A stretch of 39,060 bases of DNA, from contig JAFDDA010000065.1 of NCBI GenBank assembly GCA_019311105.1, positions 1-39,060 on the forward strand, in the 5' to 3' direction. Position numbers and translations under genes: made by a program. The stretch comes from Deltaproteobacteria bacterium. GTDB taxonomy: Bacteria; Myxococcota_A; UBA9160; JAFDDA01. Under the pieces are notes generated by a model. That model did not search any database. It saw nothing but the letters and a program-made list of their open reading frames with translations, and was not told where the DNA came from. Of this stretch, positions 1-8,597 are shown in pieces (position 1 is the first letter of the stretch; each line of letters opens with the position of its first letter).

Positions 1-1
1 G

Positions 2-1126
2 CCGGAGATCAAGACCCCGCTCGTCGACGTCCTCGAAGTCTCGCCGGAAACCGTTGGCCTCTGGGTCGCGGCCCAGGGGACCGTCGAGCCGCGCACCGAA
101 AGCGACCTTGTCGCTGAGGTGGCAGGCCGCATCGTCTGGGTTTCTCAGGAACTCGCTTCCGGTGGCTTCTTCGACGCGGGCGAGGCGCTCGTTCGAATCG
201 ACCCGCGTGACTACGAGGTGGCGCTCGAAGGGGCCAAGGCCGCGCTGGTCCGCGCGCAGAGCCAGCTCACCCTCACGAGTTCGACCCTCGAACGCCAGCG
301 CTCGATGCACGAGCGCGGCATCTCGAGCCAGGCGCGGATGGACGACGCGATCCACGCCGTCGCGAATGCCGAAGCCGGTGTGCGCGAGGCGCGCGTCTCG
401 GTGCGGCGGGCGGAACTCGATCTCGGGCGAACCCGGATCCGAGCGCCGTTCGGAGGCCGGGTGCGCGAGAAGCACGTCGACCTCGGCCAGTTCGTGAACC
501 GCGGCAGCCCCGTGGCCCGGGTCTACTCCATCGACTACGCCGAGGTCCGCCTCCCGATCCGCGATGCCGACCTCGCTCACCTCGAACTCCCGACCGGCTT
601 CGACGACGCGGGGGAGGGCGATCTGCCGGGGCCGGTCGTCCATCTCTCTGCGACCGTTGCGGGCGTGCCGAGCATCTGGCGAGGCGAGTTGGTTCGCAGC
701 GAGGGCGCACGCGACGCGCGAACCCAGATGCTGAGCCTCGTGGCCCAGGTTCGCGACCCCTACGTCCGCGATGGCGACCCCGACCGGGTGCCGCTGCCGA
801 TCGGAATCTTCGTCGAAGCCTCCATCGAGGGGCGCCGGGTCGCCGGCGTCTTCGCCGTGCCTCGTTCCGCGCTGCGCCGAGGCGATCAGGTGCTCGTCGT
901 GGACGAGGAGAGCCGCGTGCGGATCCGGTCGGTCGAGGTCGTCCGGTCGGACCATGAAAACAGCTGGCTTCGTGCCGGCGTCGTCGCCGGCGACCGGGTC
1001 GTGGTGTCGCCTCTCGAACTGGCCACCGACGGCATGCCCGTCCGGGTGCGCACCGGCAAGCCCGGAGCCCTCGACACGGTCGATACCGGCGAAACAGTCG
1101 ACACGGCCCAGGTGCCGACCCCGTGA
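2..1126 (+). CDS. RND efflux periplasmic adaptor (membrane fusion protein), 5' end outside window
   Basis: Periplasmic adaptor that would link an inner-membrane RND pump to an outer-membrane channel. The reading frame is open from base 2, so the true start and any signal peptide or lipobox lie outside the window; the internal ATG at 119 is not the start because coherent sequence (VAAQGTVEPRTESDLVAEVAG) precedes it. The order of elements is the HlyD/AcrA type: a first lipoyl half (AGRIVWVSQELASGGFFDAGEALVRID, split here across the hairpin entry), a helical hairpin rich in A/Q/R, the second lipoyl half (LGRTRIRAPFGGRVREKHVDLGQFV), then beta-barrel and membrane-proximal domains. The stop TGA overlaps the GTG of the permease (GTGA), indicating translational coupling. 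The substrate cannot be told from sequence. No outer-membrane factor lies in the window; it may be upstream. Confidence 0.93.
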   Translation, partial: PEIKTPLVDVLEVSPETVGLWVAAQGTVEPRTESDLVAEVAGRIVWVSQELASGGFFDAGEALVRIDPRDYEVALEGAKAALVRAQSQLTLTSSTLERQRSMHERGISSQARMDDAIHAVANAEAGVREARVSVRRAELDLGRTRIRAPFGGRVREKHVDLGQFVNRGSPVARVYSIDYAEVRLPIRDADLAHLELPTGFDDAGEGDLPGPVVHLSATVAGVPSIWRGELVRSEGARDARTQMLSLVAQVRDPYVRDGDPDRVPLPIGIFVEASIEGRRVAGVFAVPRSALRRGDQVLVVDEESRVRIRSVEVVRSDHENSWLRAGVVAGDRVVVSPLELATDGMPVRVRTGKPGALDTVDTGETVDTAQVPTP

Positions 1127-4100
1127 AGCGCGCGATCGCCTGGTGCGCGGAGAATCCCGTCGCCGCCAACCTCGCCATGGTGGTGATCCTGGCCGCAGGC
1201 CTCGGGACGCTCCCGACACTGCGCCAAGAGCTCCTTCCGTCGATGGATCTCGAGATGATCCACGTTTCCATCCCGTACCCCGGCGCTTCGCCCGAGGAGG
1301 TGGAGTCCTCCATCACGAACCGGGTCGAGGAGGAGCTGCGCGGCCGCCCCGGCTTCAAACGCATCCGCTCGACGTCCGCCGAGGGCGCCAGCTTGGTGAC
1401 TGTCGAGCTCCAGGGCGGCGAAGACGTCCGCCGCCGGCTCGACGACGTGCGGGCCGCCGTCGATGGCATCACGACCTTCCCGCGCGACGCCGAGGAGCCC
1501 GTCATCCGGCAGCTCGAGGTCGAGAATCGGGTGCTGAACGTGGCGCTCTCGGGTGATGTCGACGAGTGGACTCTCACGGCCCTTGGCCAGAAGGTGCGCG
1601 ACGAGATCGCCGCCCTCCCCGGTGTGAGTGACGCCCGCCTCGCGATGGCGCGCCCCTACGAGATCAGCATCGAGGTCTCCGAGGCCGCGCTCCAGCGCTA
1701 CGACCTGCGTTTCGACGACGTGCTCCAGGCGGTGCGGACCTCGTCTCTCGATCTTCCCGGTGGCGCCGTGAAGACCGAGTCGGGCGAGATCCTGCTGCGC
1801 GCCCGAGGGCAGGCGTACCAAGGCCGAGACTTCGAGCGCATCGCCCTCGTCTCCCGCCGCGACGGCACCCGGCTCCTCCTCGGCGACGTCGCAACGGTCG
1901 TCGATGGGTTCGCCGAGACCGACCAGAGCGCACGCTTCGATGGCGAGGCATCGCTTCTCATCCAGGTCTATCGCCAGGGAAATCAGAAGTCGCTCGGGAT
2001 TTCGCGCACGGTCCGTGCCTACACGGAAGAGAGCCAAGACCGCCTGCCCACCGGTGTCTCGCTCACGGTCTGGAACGACGATTCCCGGGTCCTCGCTGAT
2101 CGACTCGACTCCATGGTTCGCAACGGACGCGGCGGGTTCATCCTCGTCCTGATCATCCTGGCGCTCTTCCTGCGCCTGCGTCTCGCACTCTGGGTGAGCC
2201 TCGGCATCCCGATCTCGTTTCTCGGCGCGGTGGCCCTGTTGCCGGCCCTCGATGTCTCGATCAACTTCATCTCGCTGCTCGGCTTCATCATCGTGCTCGG
2301 CATCGTCGTCGACGATGCCATCGTGGTCGGCGAGAACACCCACGTGCATCAGACCCGCACGGGCAACAACCTGACCGGCGCGATCCTCGGTGCCCAGACG
2401 ATCGTCGTGCCCGTGGCCTTCGGCGTGCTGACCACGATCGTGGCCTTCATACCGCTGGCGTTGCTGCCTGGCGCCATCGGTCGCATGTCGCGGGTGCTGC
2501 CGGTCGTGGTGATCGCCTGCCTGGTCTTCTCGGTACTCGAGGCCATGTTCATCCTGCCGGCCCACCTCGGGCACGGTCGCGTCTCGGAGGGCGAGGGAAG
2601 CAACCCGGTGTCGCGTGGGTGGCGCCGCTTCCAGGCTCGAATCGCCGCGGGCCTCGAATGGGTCATCGCAGAGCTCTATCGCCCGGCGCTCGAGTGGGCG
2701 ATGGACTGGCGCTATCTGGTGAGCGCCGTCGCATTGTCGATGTTGCTCGTGACCGTGGGCCTGCTCGGGGGCGGCTGGCTCAAGTTCGTCTTCCAGGAGG
2801 AGGTGAAGGCCGACTTCATCATCGCAAGCCTGACCCTCGCCCCCGGAACGCCGGCCTACGTCACGTCGGACGCCGTCTTCCAGCTCGAGCAGGCCGCCAT
2901 CGCGGTGCGCGACGAAGTGAACGCGGCCAATCCCGACCGCCCGAGTGTCTTCCCGCACCTTCTCGCCTCGGTGGGCGATCAGCCCATGCAGGCGCGTCGC
3001 AGCCAGATGAATGGAGCACTCGGCGCAGCTGGCACGTCGAAGAGCAACGTCGGCGAGATTCAGGTGGAGGTCGTGGGCTTCCGCGAGCGCGACATCGAGG
3101 TCGACGAGCTCGCTCGACGTTGGCGAGAGAAGACCGGCGAGTTTCCCGGCGTCGAAGAGTTGACCTTCGAGTCGTCTCTCATCAGCGTGGGCGCGCCGAT
3201 CGAGATCGAGCTGAGCGGCCCGGACCTCATGTCCCTGCGCGAGGCCGCCAAGGACGTGAAGGATCATCTGACCGCCTATCCCGGCGTGTTCGACATCTCC
3301 GATTCGTTCCGCGGCGGGAAGCAGGAGCTGGAGTACCAGATCCTCCCGTCCGCGGAAGCGCTCGGCCTCACCTTGGACGACCTCGCGCGGCAACTGCGCC
3401 AGGCCTTCTACGGTGCCGAGGCTCAGACCCTTCAGCGTGGACGCGACGAAGTGAAGGTGATGGTTCGCTATCCCGCGTCGGAGCGACGCTCGCTCGGCGA
3501 TGTCGAGCAGATGCGGATCCGCAGCGCCGATGGCAGTGAGGTCCCGTTCGAGAGCGTCGCGCGCGCCGAGTTGAAGACCGGCTTCTCCACGATCCGGCAC
3601 GTCGATGGCCGTCGCGTGGTCAGCGTCACCGCCGATGTCGATGTCGCCGTCGCCAATGCCAACGAGATCGTGAGAGAGCTGCGCACTGGCGCCCTCGACG
3701 CCGTGCTTGATCCTCACTTCGGCGTGCAGTACAGCTTCGAGGGCGAGCAGGCTGAGCAGCGCGAGTTCCTGCGCGCCATGGCCTTCGGCTACGCGATCGC
3801 ATTGCTTGTGATCTACACGCTGCTGGCGGTGCCACTCGGTTCCTACCTCCAACCCGTGATCATCATGACCGCAATCCCCTTCGGTCTGGTGGGTGCGGCT
3901 TGGGCGCACTTCCTGCTCGGTTTCATTTTCTCCATGTATTCCGTGCTCGGCCTCGTCGCGCTCTCGGGCGTCGTGGTCAACGCGAGCCTCGTGCTCGTCG
4001 ACTATGTGAACCGGCGCGTCGCCGATGGGGCGAGCCTGCGCCAGGCGGTGCGCGACGCGAGCCGAGCGCGTTTCCGGCCGATCCTGCTGACCTCACTCAC

Positions 4101-4329
4101 CACCTTTGCCGGGCTGACCCCGCTGATGATGGAGACGAGTATGCAGGGGCGCTTCATGATCCCCATGGCGATCTCGATCGCCTTTGGCGTGCTGTTCGCA
4201 GCCGTGATCACGCTCTTCCTCGTGCCGTGTTCGTATCTGATCCTCGAAGACCTGATCGGTCTCGTCCGTCGGAGCGAAGCCCCGCCGACCCGTCCGCGCG
4301 CGGTGCGCGACCACCACGAGGCGGCGTAG
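1123..4329 (+). CDS. RND efflux transporter permease (AcrB/HAE family)
   Basis: Inner-membrane proton-driven RND pump of 1068 residues, the normal family length. TM1 follows a short cytoplasmic N terminus (ENPVAANLAMVVILAAG). A large periplasmic porter domain follows, then TM2-6 from about residue 335, with the TM4 proton-relay aspartate pair in GIVVDDAIVVGEN (about D397/D398). A second porter domain and TM8-12 complete the repeat (LLVIYTLLAVPLGSYLQP, SGVVVNASLVLVDYVN, RFRPILLTSLTTFAGLTPLM). The GTG start overlaps the adaptor stop. The C terminus ends two bases before the convergent ligase stop. The family covers drug, bile-salt, lipid and metal export; the conserved pair and overall form fit a multidrug/hydrophobe pump rather than a heavy-metal one, but the substrate is unknown. 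Confidence 0.95.
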   Translation: MKRAIAWCAENPVAANLAMVVILAAGLGTLPTLRQELLPSMDLEMIHVSIPYPGASPEEVESSITNRVEEELRGRPGFKRIRSTSAEGASLVTVELQGGEDVRRRLDDVRAAVDGITTFPRDAEEPVIRQLEVENRVLNVALSGDVDEWTLTALGQKVRDEIAALPGVSDARLAMARPYEISIEVSEAALQRYDLRFDDVLQAVRTSSLDLPGGAVKTESGEILLRARGQAYQGRDFERIALVSRRDGTRLLLGDVATVVDGFAETDQSARFDGEASLLIQVYRQGNQKSLGISRTVRAYTEESQDRLPTGVSLTVWNDDSRVLADRLDSMVRNGRGGFILVLIILALFLRLRLALWVSLGIPISFLGAVALLPALDVSINFISLLGFIIVLGIVVDDAIVVGENTHVHQTRTGNNLTGAILGAQTIVVPVAFGVLTTIVAFIPLALLPGAIGRMSRVLPVVVIACLVFSVLEAMFILPAHLGHGRVSEGEGSNPVSRGWRRFQARIAAGLEWVIAELYRPALEWAMDWRYLVSAVALSMLLVTVGLLGGGWLKFVFQEEVKADFIIASLTLAPGTPAYVTSDAVFQLEQAAIAVRDEVNAANPDRPSVFPHLLASVGDQPMQARRSQMNGALGAAGTSKSNVGEIQVEVVGFRERDIEVDELARRWREKTGEFPGVEELTFESSLISVGAPIEIELSGPDLMSLREAAKDVKDHLTAYPGVFDISDSFRGGKQELEYQILPSAEALGLTLDDLARQLRQAFYGAEAQTLQRGRDEVKVMVRYPASERRSLGDVEQMRIRSADGSEVPFESVARAELKTGFSTIRHVDGRRVVSVTADVDVAVANANEIVRELRTGALDAVLDPHFGVQYSFEGEQAEQREFLRAMAFGYAIALLVIYTLLAVPLGSYLQPVIIMTAIPFGLVGAAWAHFLLGFIFSMYSVLGLVALSGVVVNASLVLVDYVNRRVADGASLRQAVRDASRARFRPILLTSLTTFAGLTPLMMETSMQGRFMIPMAISIAFGVLFAAVITLFLVPCSYLILEDLIGLVRRSEAPPTRPRAVRDHHEAA

Positions 4330-4331
4330 GC

Positions 4332-5819
4332 CTAGAGCTGGCTGCGCAGGATCTTGCCGGTCGGGCTGGTCGGGAGTTCGTCGCGGAACTCCACCTTCGC
4401 CGGGATCTTGAAGTCGGCGATGCGGGGACGGCAGTGTTCGACCACCGCTTCCGCGTCGAGGTCGCCGTTGGGGACGACGACCGCGCGGACGACCTCGTCC
4501 CCGTGGGCCGAGGGCGCCCCGAGCACGACGACCGCGGCAACCCGAGGGTGGGAGAGGATCGCGCGCTCCACCTCGAGCGGATTCACCTTGTAGCCACCCC
4601 GGTTGATCATGAACTTCTTACGGCCGGTGAGGGTGAGCTGCCCGTCGGAATCCTTGCGCCCGAGATCCCCCGAGAGGTAGAGCCCGTCGCGAAAGCTCGT
4701 GGCGGTGGCCTCGGGGTTCCCGTCGTAGGCCGTGATCGCGCAGGGGCTCGCGATGGCGACCTCGCCCTCGCTGCCGTCGCTCGCCGGCTGGCCCGCTTCG
4801 TCGAGGACTTCGACGCGGACGCCGTCCAGAGGAAGGCCGACGGATTCCGGGTTCTCCTCTGGTCGCTCGCTGCGGTTTACGCTGATCGTTCCCGTCTCGG
4901 TAGAGCCGTAGAGCTGTCGGATCGAGACGCCATAGTGCTCGAGGAAGAGCCTCTGGTGTTCCGGGAGGAGCGGTGCGCTGGAAGAGAAGGCGACGCGCAG
5001 GCTCCCGAGATCAGAGTGCCCACGCGTCTCGGCAAGTAGCGCGAACATCGTCGGAACGCCGCCGAAGTAGGTGAGGCGCTCCTCGCCGATGAGGCCGAGG
5101 ACGCGCCCGCGTTGGAAGTCGGGGACGGGGTAGAGCGTCCCGCCCACAAACATCGAGGTCAGCATCGTTCGCACGAGCCCGTTCACGTGGGTGAAGGGCG
5201 CGGCGCCGAGGAAGCGATCGTCCGGGTCGAGTTCGAACGTCGAAGCGAGCCGGCCGAGTTCCCAGAGGAGTTGGCCGTGCGTGCGCACGATCCGTTTTGG
5301 CGCGCCCGTGGAGCCCGACGTGTACTGATGGAGGAGCGGGGCGTCGGCGCCGCTCGCCTGCACGGCCTCGCTACTCCCGCGCTCGCGTCGACGGACGTCG
5401 CAGCGCCCGTCCCCGGTGACCACTACCAGAGAGGGCGGCTTCTCCATCCGCCCGAGTACGTCCCCTGCCATCCCCGTCAGGTCCGGGGACAAGACGAGGA
5501 CGTCCGCGCCCGAGGCCTCGAGGTAGTAGTCGATCTCCTGCTCGCGGTAGCGGGGGTTGAAGGGTGCAATCGTTCCGCCGGCCGCGGCGACACCGAAGAA
5601 GGCCGCGACGTAGGCGGCAGAGTTCGGAAGCATGAGCGCCACTCGCGCTCCGCGAGCGAGGCCGAGGTCGCGCAAGCACTCGGCCACTTCCTCGGACCAC
5701 TCGTGAAGCTCGCCGTAGTGGAAGTCGCCGCCACCGTCGCGAACGGCCACCTGATCAGCGCCGGCTTCGGCCTGGTGGGCGAGCAGCGCGCCGAGGGAAT
5801 CGATCTCCGGCAGCGTCAA
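4332..5819 (-). CDS. AMP-binding acyl-CoA ligase
   Basis: ATP-dependent carboxylic acid-CoA ligase (ANL superfamily), about 495 residues. Visible motifs: the P-loop-like YTSGSTGAPKRIVRTHG (usual PKG is PKR here), the A5 motif LYGSTETGTISVN, the hinge region LSGDLGRKDSDGQLTLTGRKK followed by NRGGYKVNPLEVERAI, and the C-terminal catalytic lysine in SPTGKILRSQL. I chose TTG at 5819 because GAAGG lies 9 bases upstream and the family normally has only about 20-30 residues before the YGEL segment; the longer open frame runs back through the tRNA gene and is not credible. The start overlaps the stop of a small upstream ORF (TTGA). Substrate acid unknown; CoA activation of a fatty or aromatic acid is the family-level inference. 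Confidence 0.9.
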   Translation of the reverse strand: MTLPEIDSLGALLAHQAEAGADQVAVRDGGGDFHYGELHEWSEEVAECLRDLGLARGARVALMLPNSAAYVAAFFGVAAAGGTIAPFNPRYREQEIDYYLEASGADVLVLSPDLTGMAGDVLGRMEKPPSLVVVTGDGRCDVRRRERGSSEAVQASGADAPLLHQYTSGSTGAPKRIVRTHGQLLWELGRLASTFELDPDDRFLGAAPFTHVNGLVRTMLTSMFVGGTLYPVPDFQRGRVLGLIGEERLTYFGGVPTMFALLAETRGHSDLGSLRVAFSSSAPLLPEHQRLFLEHYGVSIRQLYGSTETGTISVNRSERPEENPESVGLPLDGVRVEVLDEAGQPASDGSEGEVAIASPCAITAYDGNPEATATSFRDGLYLSGDLGRKDSDGQLTLTGRKKFMINRGGYKVNPLEVERAILSHPRVAAVVVLGAPSAHGDEVVRAVVVPNGDLDAEAVVEHCRPRIADFKIPAKVEFRDELPTSPTGKILRSQL

Positions 5820-6007
5820 GTGATCTGGCCTTCGATGAAGCCGACGAGGCTCCCCACAGCTCGGAAGTGTTCGGCATCGAGGGCTTCGCCGATGCAGGCG
5901 ACGATCCGGCTGCGAAGAGCTGCGTCCATCCAGGCGAGATTGTGCCAGATCAGAGACGAGGCCGGGTCGCAGCGAGTTTCCGCTTCTATCAATCGACCTG
6001 AAGCCAA
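5816..6007 (-). CDS. possible small ORF coupled to acyl-CoA ligase
   Basis: Open frame of 63 codons from TTG at 6007 (an internal ATG lies at 5929, giving 37 residues) ending in TGA that overlaps the TTG start of the ligase by the sequence TTGA. The C-terminal half (ALRSRIVACIGEALDAEHF then FRAVGSLVGFIEGQIT) reads like an amphipathic helix pair, not the Arg/Pro-rich translation usual for shadow frames here. It lacks the DSL phosphopantetheine motif, so I do not call it an acyl carrier protein. It may be a true leader or small partner protein, or a chance frame that helps ribosome re-initiation. No family recognised. Confidence 0.3.
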   Translation of the reverse strand: MASGRLIEAETRCDPASSLIWHNLAWMDAALRSRIVACIGEALDAEHFRAVGSLVGFIEGQIT

Positions 6008-6058
6008 AACAACGCCTTTCTGATGCGCCCGGCGCAGCGGCTGGGTAGCCTCCCCCTT

Positions 6059-6134
6059 GGGCCCTTAGCTCAGGGGTTAGAGCACCCGGCTCATAACCGG
6101 AGGGTCCCTGGTTCGAACCCAGGAGGGCCCACCA
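6059..6134 (+). tRNA. tRNA-Met (anticodon CAT)
   Basis: Complete cloverleaf with encoded CCA end. Acceptor stem GGGCCCT (6059-6065) pairs with AGGGCCC (6124-6130); D stem GCTC/GAGC; anticodon loop CTCATAA with CAT at 6092-6094; T arm CCTGG-TTCGAAC-CCAGG; discriminator A then CCA. The first pair is G-C and the anticodon stem lacks the three G-C pairs of initiators, so this is an elongator tRNA-Met, or a tRNA-Ile2 whose C34 is modified to lysidine; sequence alone does not settle that. Position 27-43 is a C-A mismatch. Confidence 0.96.
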
Positions 6135-6141
6135 CCCGCGC

Positions 6142-6168
6142 TCCGGCCGGTCGTTTCCGACCGCCGGA
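6142..6168. terminator. hairpin between tRNA and convergent sulfotransferase
   Basis: Inverted repeat TCCGGCCGGTCG / CGACCGCCGGA with a TTTC loop: 11 pairs with one bulged C. It lies 7 bases after the tRNA CCA and 16 bases past the stop of the convergent sulfotransferase gene, so it could end transcripts from both sides. No clear T tract follows on either strand, which leaves its use as an intrinsic terminator uncertain. Confidence 0.45.
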
Positions 6169-6184
6169 CTCTGACGGGCCCCCT

Positions 6185-7042
6185 TCAGCCGAAGAAGAAC
6201 TCGCTTGCAGCCGAACACCGGTCGAGGATCTCCGCTTGGAGCTCCGAGGTCAGATTCTTGCGGTAGTCGTCGACGACGGAGTCATCGAGACGGTGTCGCA
6301 CCTTCTGCTCGAGCACACCCACATCGCCAAGCGTCTGCTCGGGCACCGGGAGCCCGAGGATGCCGAAGATCCGACGTCTTTCCTCGTGCAGGTGGACGAC
6401 GATCTCCTCCAGCTTGAAGAGGTGGACGCGTTCCGGGAAGGCGTTGGCCGCGCTCGTGATGTTGCGATGAATCGCGCGATACTCACTAGCCATTCGAGAA
6501 AGTCGGGTGCTCGGGTGCGCCGCGTCGATCGGGCGCACCCCGTCCCAGGACCCCGGGTCCTTCTGGTAGATCCTTCTCTGACGCGACCAGAACACCGCGC
6601 GAGGGTCCCGGGCGATGAAGAAGACCGGGCCGTTGTATGCGTCGAGCACGCGGCGCAGGCAACGGGTGTAGTCAGGAAACTTGTCGACGAGCCTCACCGA
6701 CCCGCCCAGAACGCCACTCTGTCGAACGAGTTCCCGATAGACCTGCGGGAAGTCGCTGCAGCCGGCAAGTCGCGCCACCCCATCCACCGGCAGCTTCCAG
6801 GATCGGACCAGATTCTCGAGGACGGCCGGCCGGATCGAGGCGATCTCTGCCGGAGTCGGAGCTTGCAGCAGGCCACATTCGAACCGGCTCGCCAGGCCGG
6901 GAGCGGCTGCGATGAGCGAGGAGAGAAATGTCGTCCCTCCCTGCTTGTAGCCGCAGACGACCGCAGCGACCTGGCCCGTCGTCAACGGACTAGACACGTC
7001 GTGGGGTTGTTTTAAGGGCAGCAGGGCGCCGGTGCACGTCAT
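6185..7042 (-). CDS. PAPS-dependent sulfotransferase family protein
   Basis: Cytosolic enzyme of 285 residues expected to move a sulfuryl group from PAPS to a hydroxyl or amine. Near the N terminus VVCGYKQGGTTFLSSLI (about residues 28-44) is the 5'-phosphosulfate-binding loop, with QGGTT replacing the usual KSGTT. FFIARDPRAVFWSRQRR (about 140-156) matches the 3'-phosphate-binding RDPR...S segment. The middle EYRAIHRNITSAANAFPERVHLFKLEEIV and the late FGILGLPVPE segments are typical of the Sulfotransfer_1/3 families. No signal peptide. ATG at 7042 has GGAG just upstream. It is transcribed away from citrate synthase. Acceptor unknown; a second sulfotransferase domain occurs in the 23.1-kb fusion gene. 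Confidence 0.85.
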   Translation of the reverse strand: MTCTGALLPLKQPHDVSSPLTTGQVAAVVCGYKQGGTTFLSSLIAAAPGLASRFECGLLQAPTPAEIASIRPAVLENLVRSWKLPVDGVARLAGCSDFPQVYRELVRQSGVLGGSVRLVDKFPDYTRCLRRVLDAYNGPVFFIARDPRAVFWSRQRRIYQKDPGSWDGVRPIDAAHPSTRLSRMASEYRAIHRNITSAANAFPERVHLFKLEEIVVHLHEERRRIFGILGLPVPEQTLGDVGVLEQKVRHRLDDSVVDDYRKNLTSELQAEILDRCSAASEFFFG

Positions 7043-7172
7043 GTCTCCAGGTTCCGGCGATCTGGACGACCGAGACGCTCGCGGTACGAATCATAGGAGA
7101 CCCGAGGCGAGAGACGAGCCCGATCGGACGACCCACTCGCGCTGTGGCTCGTCCAGTGGCATCCTCCGCCGC

Positions 7173-8450
7173 ATGACGAAATCAGCCAAGCTCGTACTCG
7201 ACGGTAAGGAAACGGATCTGCCGGTCACGGTGGGCAGCGAGGGGGAGGTCGGCGTCGACATCTCGAAGCTGCGTGGGCAGACGGGTGCCATCACGCTCGA
7301 CCCGTCCTTCGCCAACACGGGGGCCTGCGAGAGCGCCATCACTTTCATCGATGGCGAGAAGGGCATCCTTCGCTACCGCGGATACGACATCGCAGACCTC
7401 GCGGAACACGCGAGCTTCCCCGAGGTGTGTCATCTGCTGATCTACGGCCACCTGCCGTCGCAAGCGGAGCGGGCCGAATTCCGCACGCGGCTCGCGCTCC
7501 ATTCGCTGGTGCACGAGGACATGAAGAAGTTCTTCGAGGGTTTCGCGCCCGTAGCGCACCCGATGGGAATCCTCTCGGCGATGATCGCGTCGCTGTCGGC
7601 CTTCTACCCGGAGGACGACACGCTCGAAGAGATCGATCTCAACATCATTCGGCTGCTCTCGAAGGCCAAGACGCTGGCGGCGTTCTCCTACAAGAAGTCG
7701 ATCGGGCAGCCGTTCATGTACCCGGAGAACGATCGGACGTACCTCGAGAACTTCATCTACATGATGTTCGCGGTGCCCTCCGAACCCTACGAAGTGAAGG
7801 AAGTGGTTCGGAGTGCGCTCGAAAAGCTGATGATCCTCCATGCCGACCACGAACAGAATTGCAGCACGACCACCGTTCGTGTCGTCGGGAGCGGAGGCGC
7901 AAACCTGTTCGCGTCGATTTCTGCAGGCGTCAGCGCGCTCTGGGGGCCGCTGCACGGCGGGGCGAACCAGGCCGTGATCGAGATGTTGGAGGTCATTCGC
8001 AAGGACGGCTCGAACTTCCAGAAGTACGTCGATCTGACGAAGTCGAAGGACTCCGACTTCAAGCTCATGGGCTTCGGCCACCGCGTCTACAAGAACTTCG
8101 ATCCGAGGGCTCGCATCCTGAAGCAGTCGGCGGACGAGGTGCTCGAAGACCTCGGCGTTGACGACCCGCTGCTCGAGATCGCCATGCGGCTCGAGGAGGT
8201 CGCGCTCGCCGACGAATACTTCATCGAGCGCAACCTCTACCCGAACGTCGACTTCTACAGCGGCATCCTGTATCGCGCGATGGGCATCCCCACGGACATG
8301 TTCACGGTCATGTTCGCTCTCGGGCGTCTGCCTGGCTGGATCGCACATTGGCTCGAGCAGCGGAACGCGCCCGGAGGCCGCATCAATCGACCGCGCCAGA
8401 TCTACACCGGCGAGACGTCGCGCCCGTGGGAGCCGCTCGAAGAGCGCTGA
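7173..8450 (+). CDS. gltA: citrate synthase (type II, hexameric form)
   Basis: Condenses acetyl-CoA and oxaloacetate to citrate, the entry step of the TCA cycle. Length 425 residues, close to E. coli GltA. The three catalytic residues are visible: His261 in GPLHGGANQ, His303 in GFGHRVYKNFDPRA, and Asp360 in YPNVDFYSG. The N-terminal all-beta domain of the proteobacterial type II enzymes is present (LRYRGYDIADLAEHASF follows it). ATG at 7173 is preferred over an in-frame ATG at 7032 because the upstream translation is Arg/Ser-rich and family proteins start near the KLVLDGKE segment; no strong Shine-Dalgarno is seen. The 130-base gap to the divergent sulfotransferase gene should hold its promoter. 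Confidence 0.96.
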   Translation: MTKSAKLVLDGKETDLPVTVGSEGEVGVDISKLRGQTGAITLDPSFANTGACESAITFIDGEKGILRYRGYDIADLAEHASFPEVCHLLIYGHLPSQAERAEFRTRLALHSLVHEDMKKFFEGFAPVAHPMGILSAMIASLSAFYPEDDTLEEIDLNIIRLLSKAKTLAAFSYKKSIGQPFMYPENDRTYLENFIYMMFAVPSEPYEVKEVVRSALEKLMILHADHEQNCSTTTVRVVGSGGANLFASISAGVSALWGPLHGGANQAVIEMLEVIRKDGSNFQKYVDLTKSKDSDFKLMGFGHRVYKNFDPRARILKQSADEVLEDLGVDDPLLEIAMRLEEVALADEYFIERNLYPNVDFYSGILYRAMGIPTDMFTVMFALGRLPGWIAHWLEQRNAPGGRINRPRQIYTGETSRPWEPLEER

Positions 8451-8597
8451 GCTTCCACCGCGGCCAGGCTGCGCGCGGGTGACGCCGCTCTGCGGTCGGC
8501 TCGGCACCAACGCGCCCAGGCTACTGGCTCCTTCGCGGCCCGCGGTGCTGCGCCATGCTGCCGTGCTGCGGTAGCGTCGGCGGCGGAGGTCGGCGGC

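Noticed and set aside
886..3909. Long antisense ORF of about 1000 codons opposite the RND permease
   Set aside because: High-GC genes often leave the reverse frame open. The translation is rich in His, Asp, Gly and Arg with no motif, and the forward frame is a clear RND pump.
6059..6134. tRNA gene as an integration site of a genomic island
   Set aside because: No integrase, direct repeat of the tRNA 3' end or mobility gene lies nearby.
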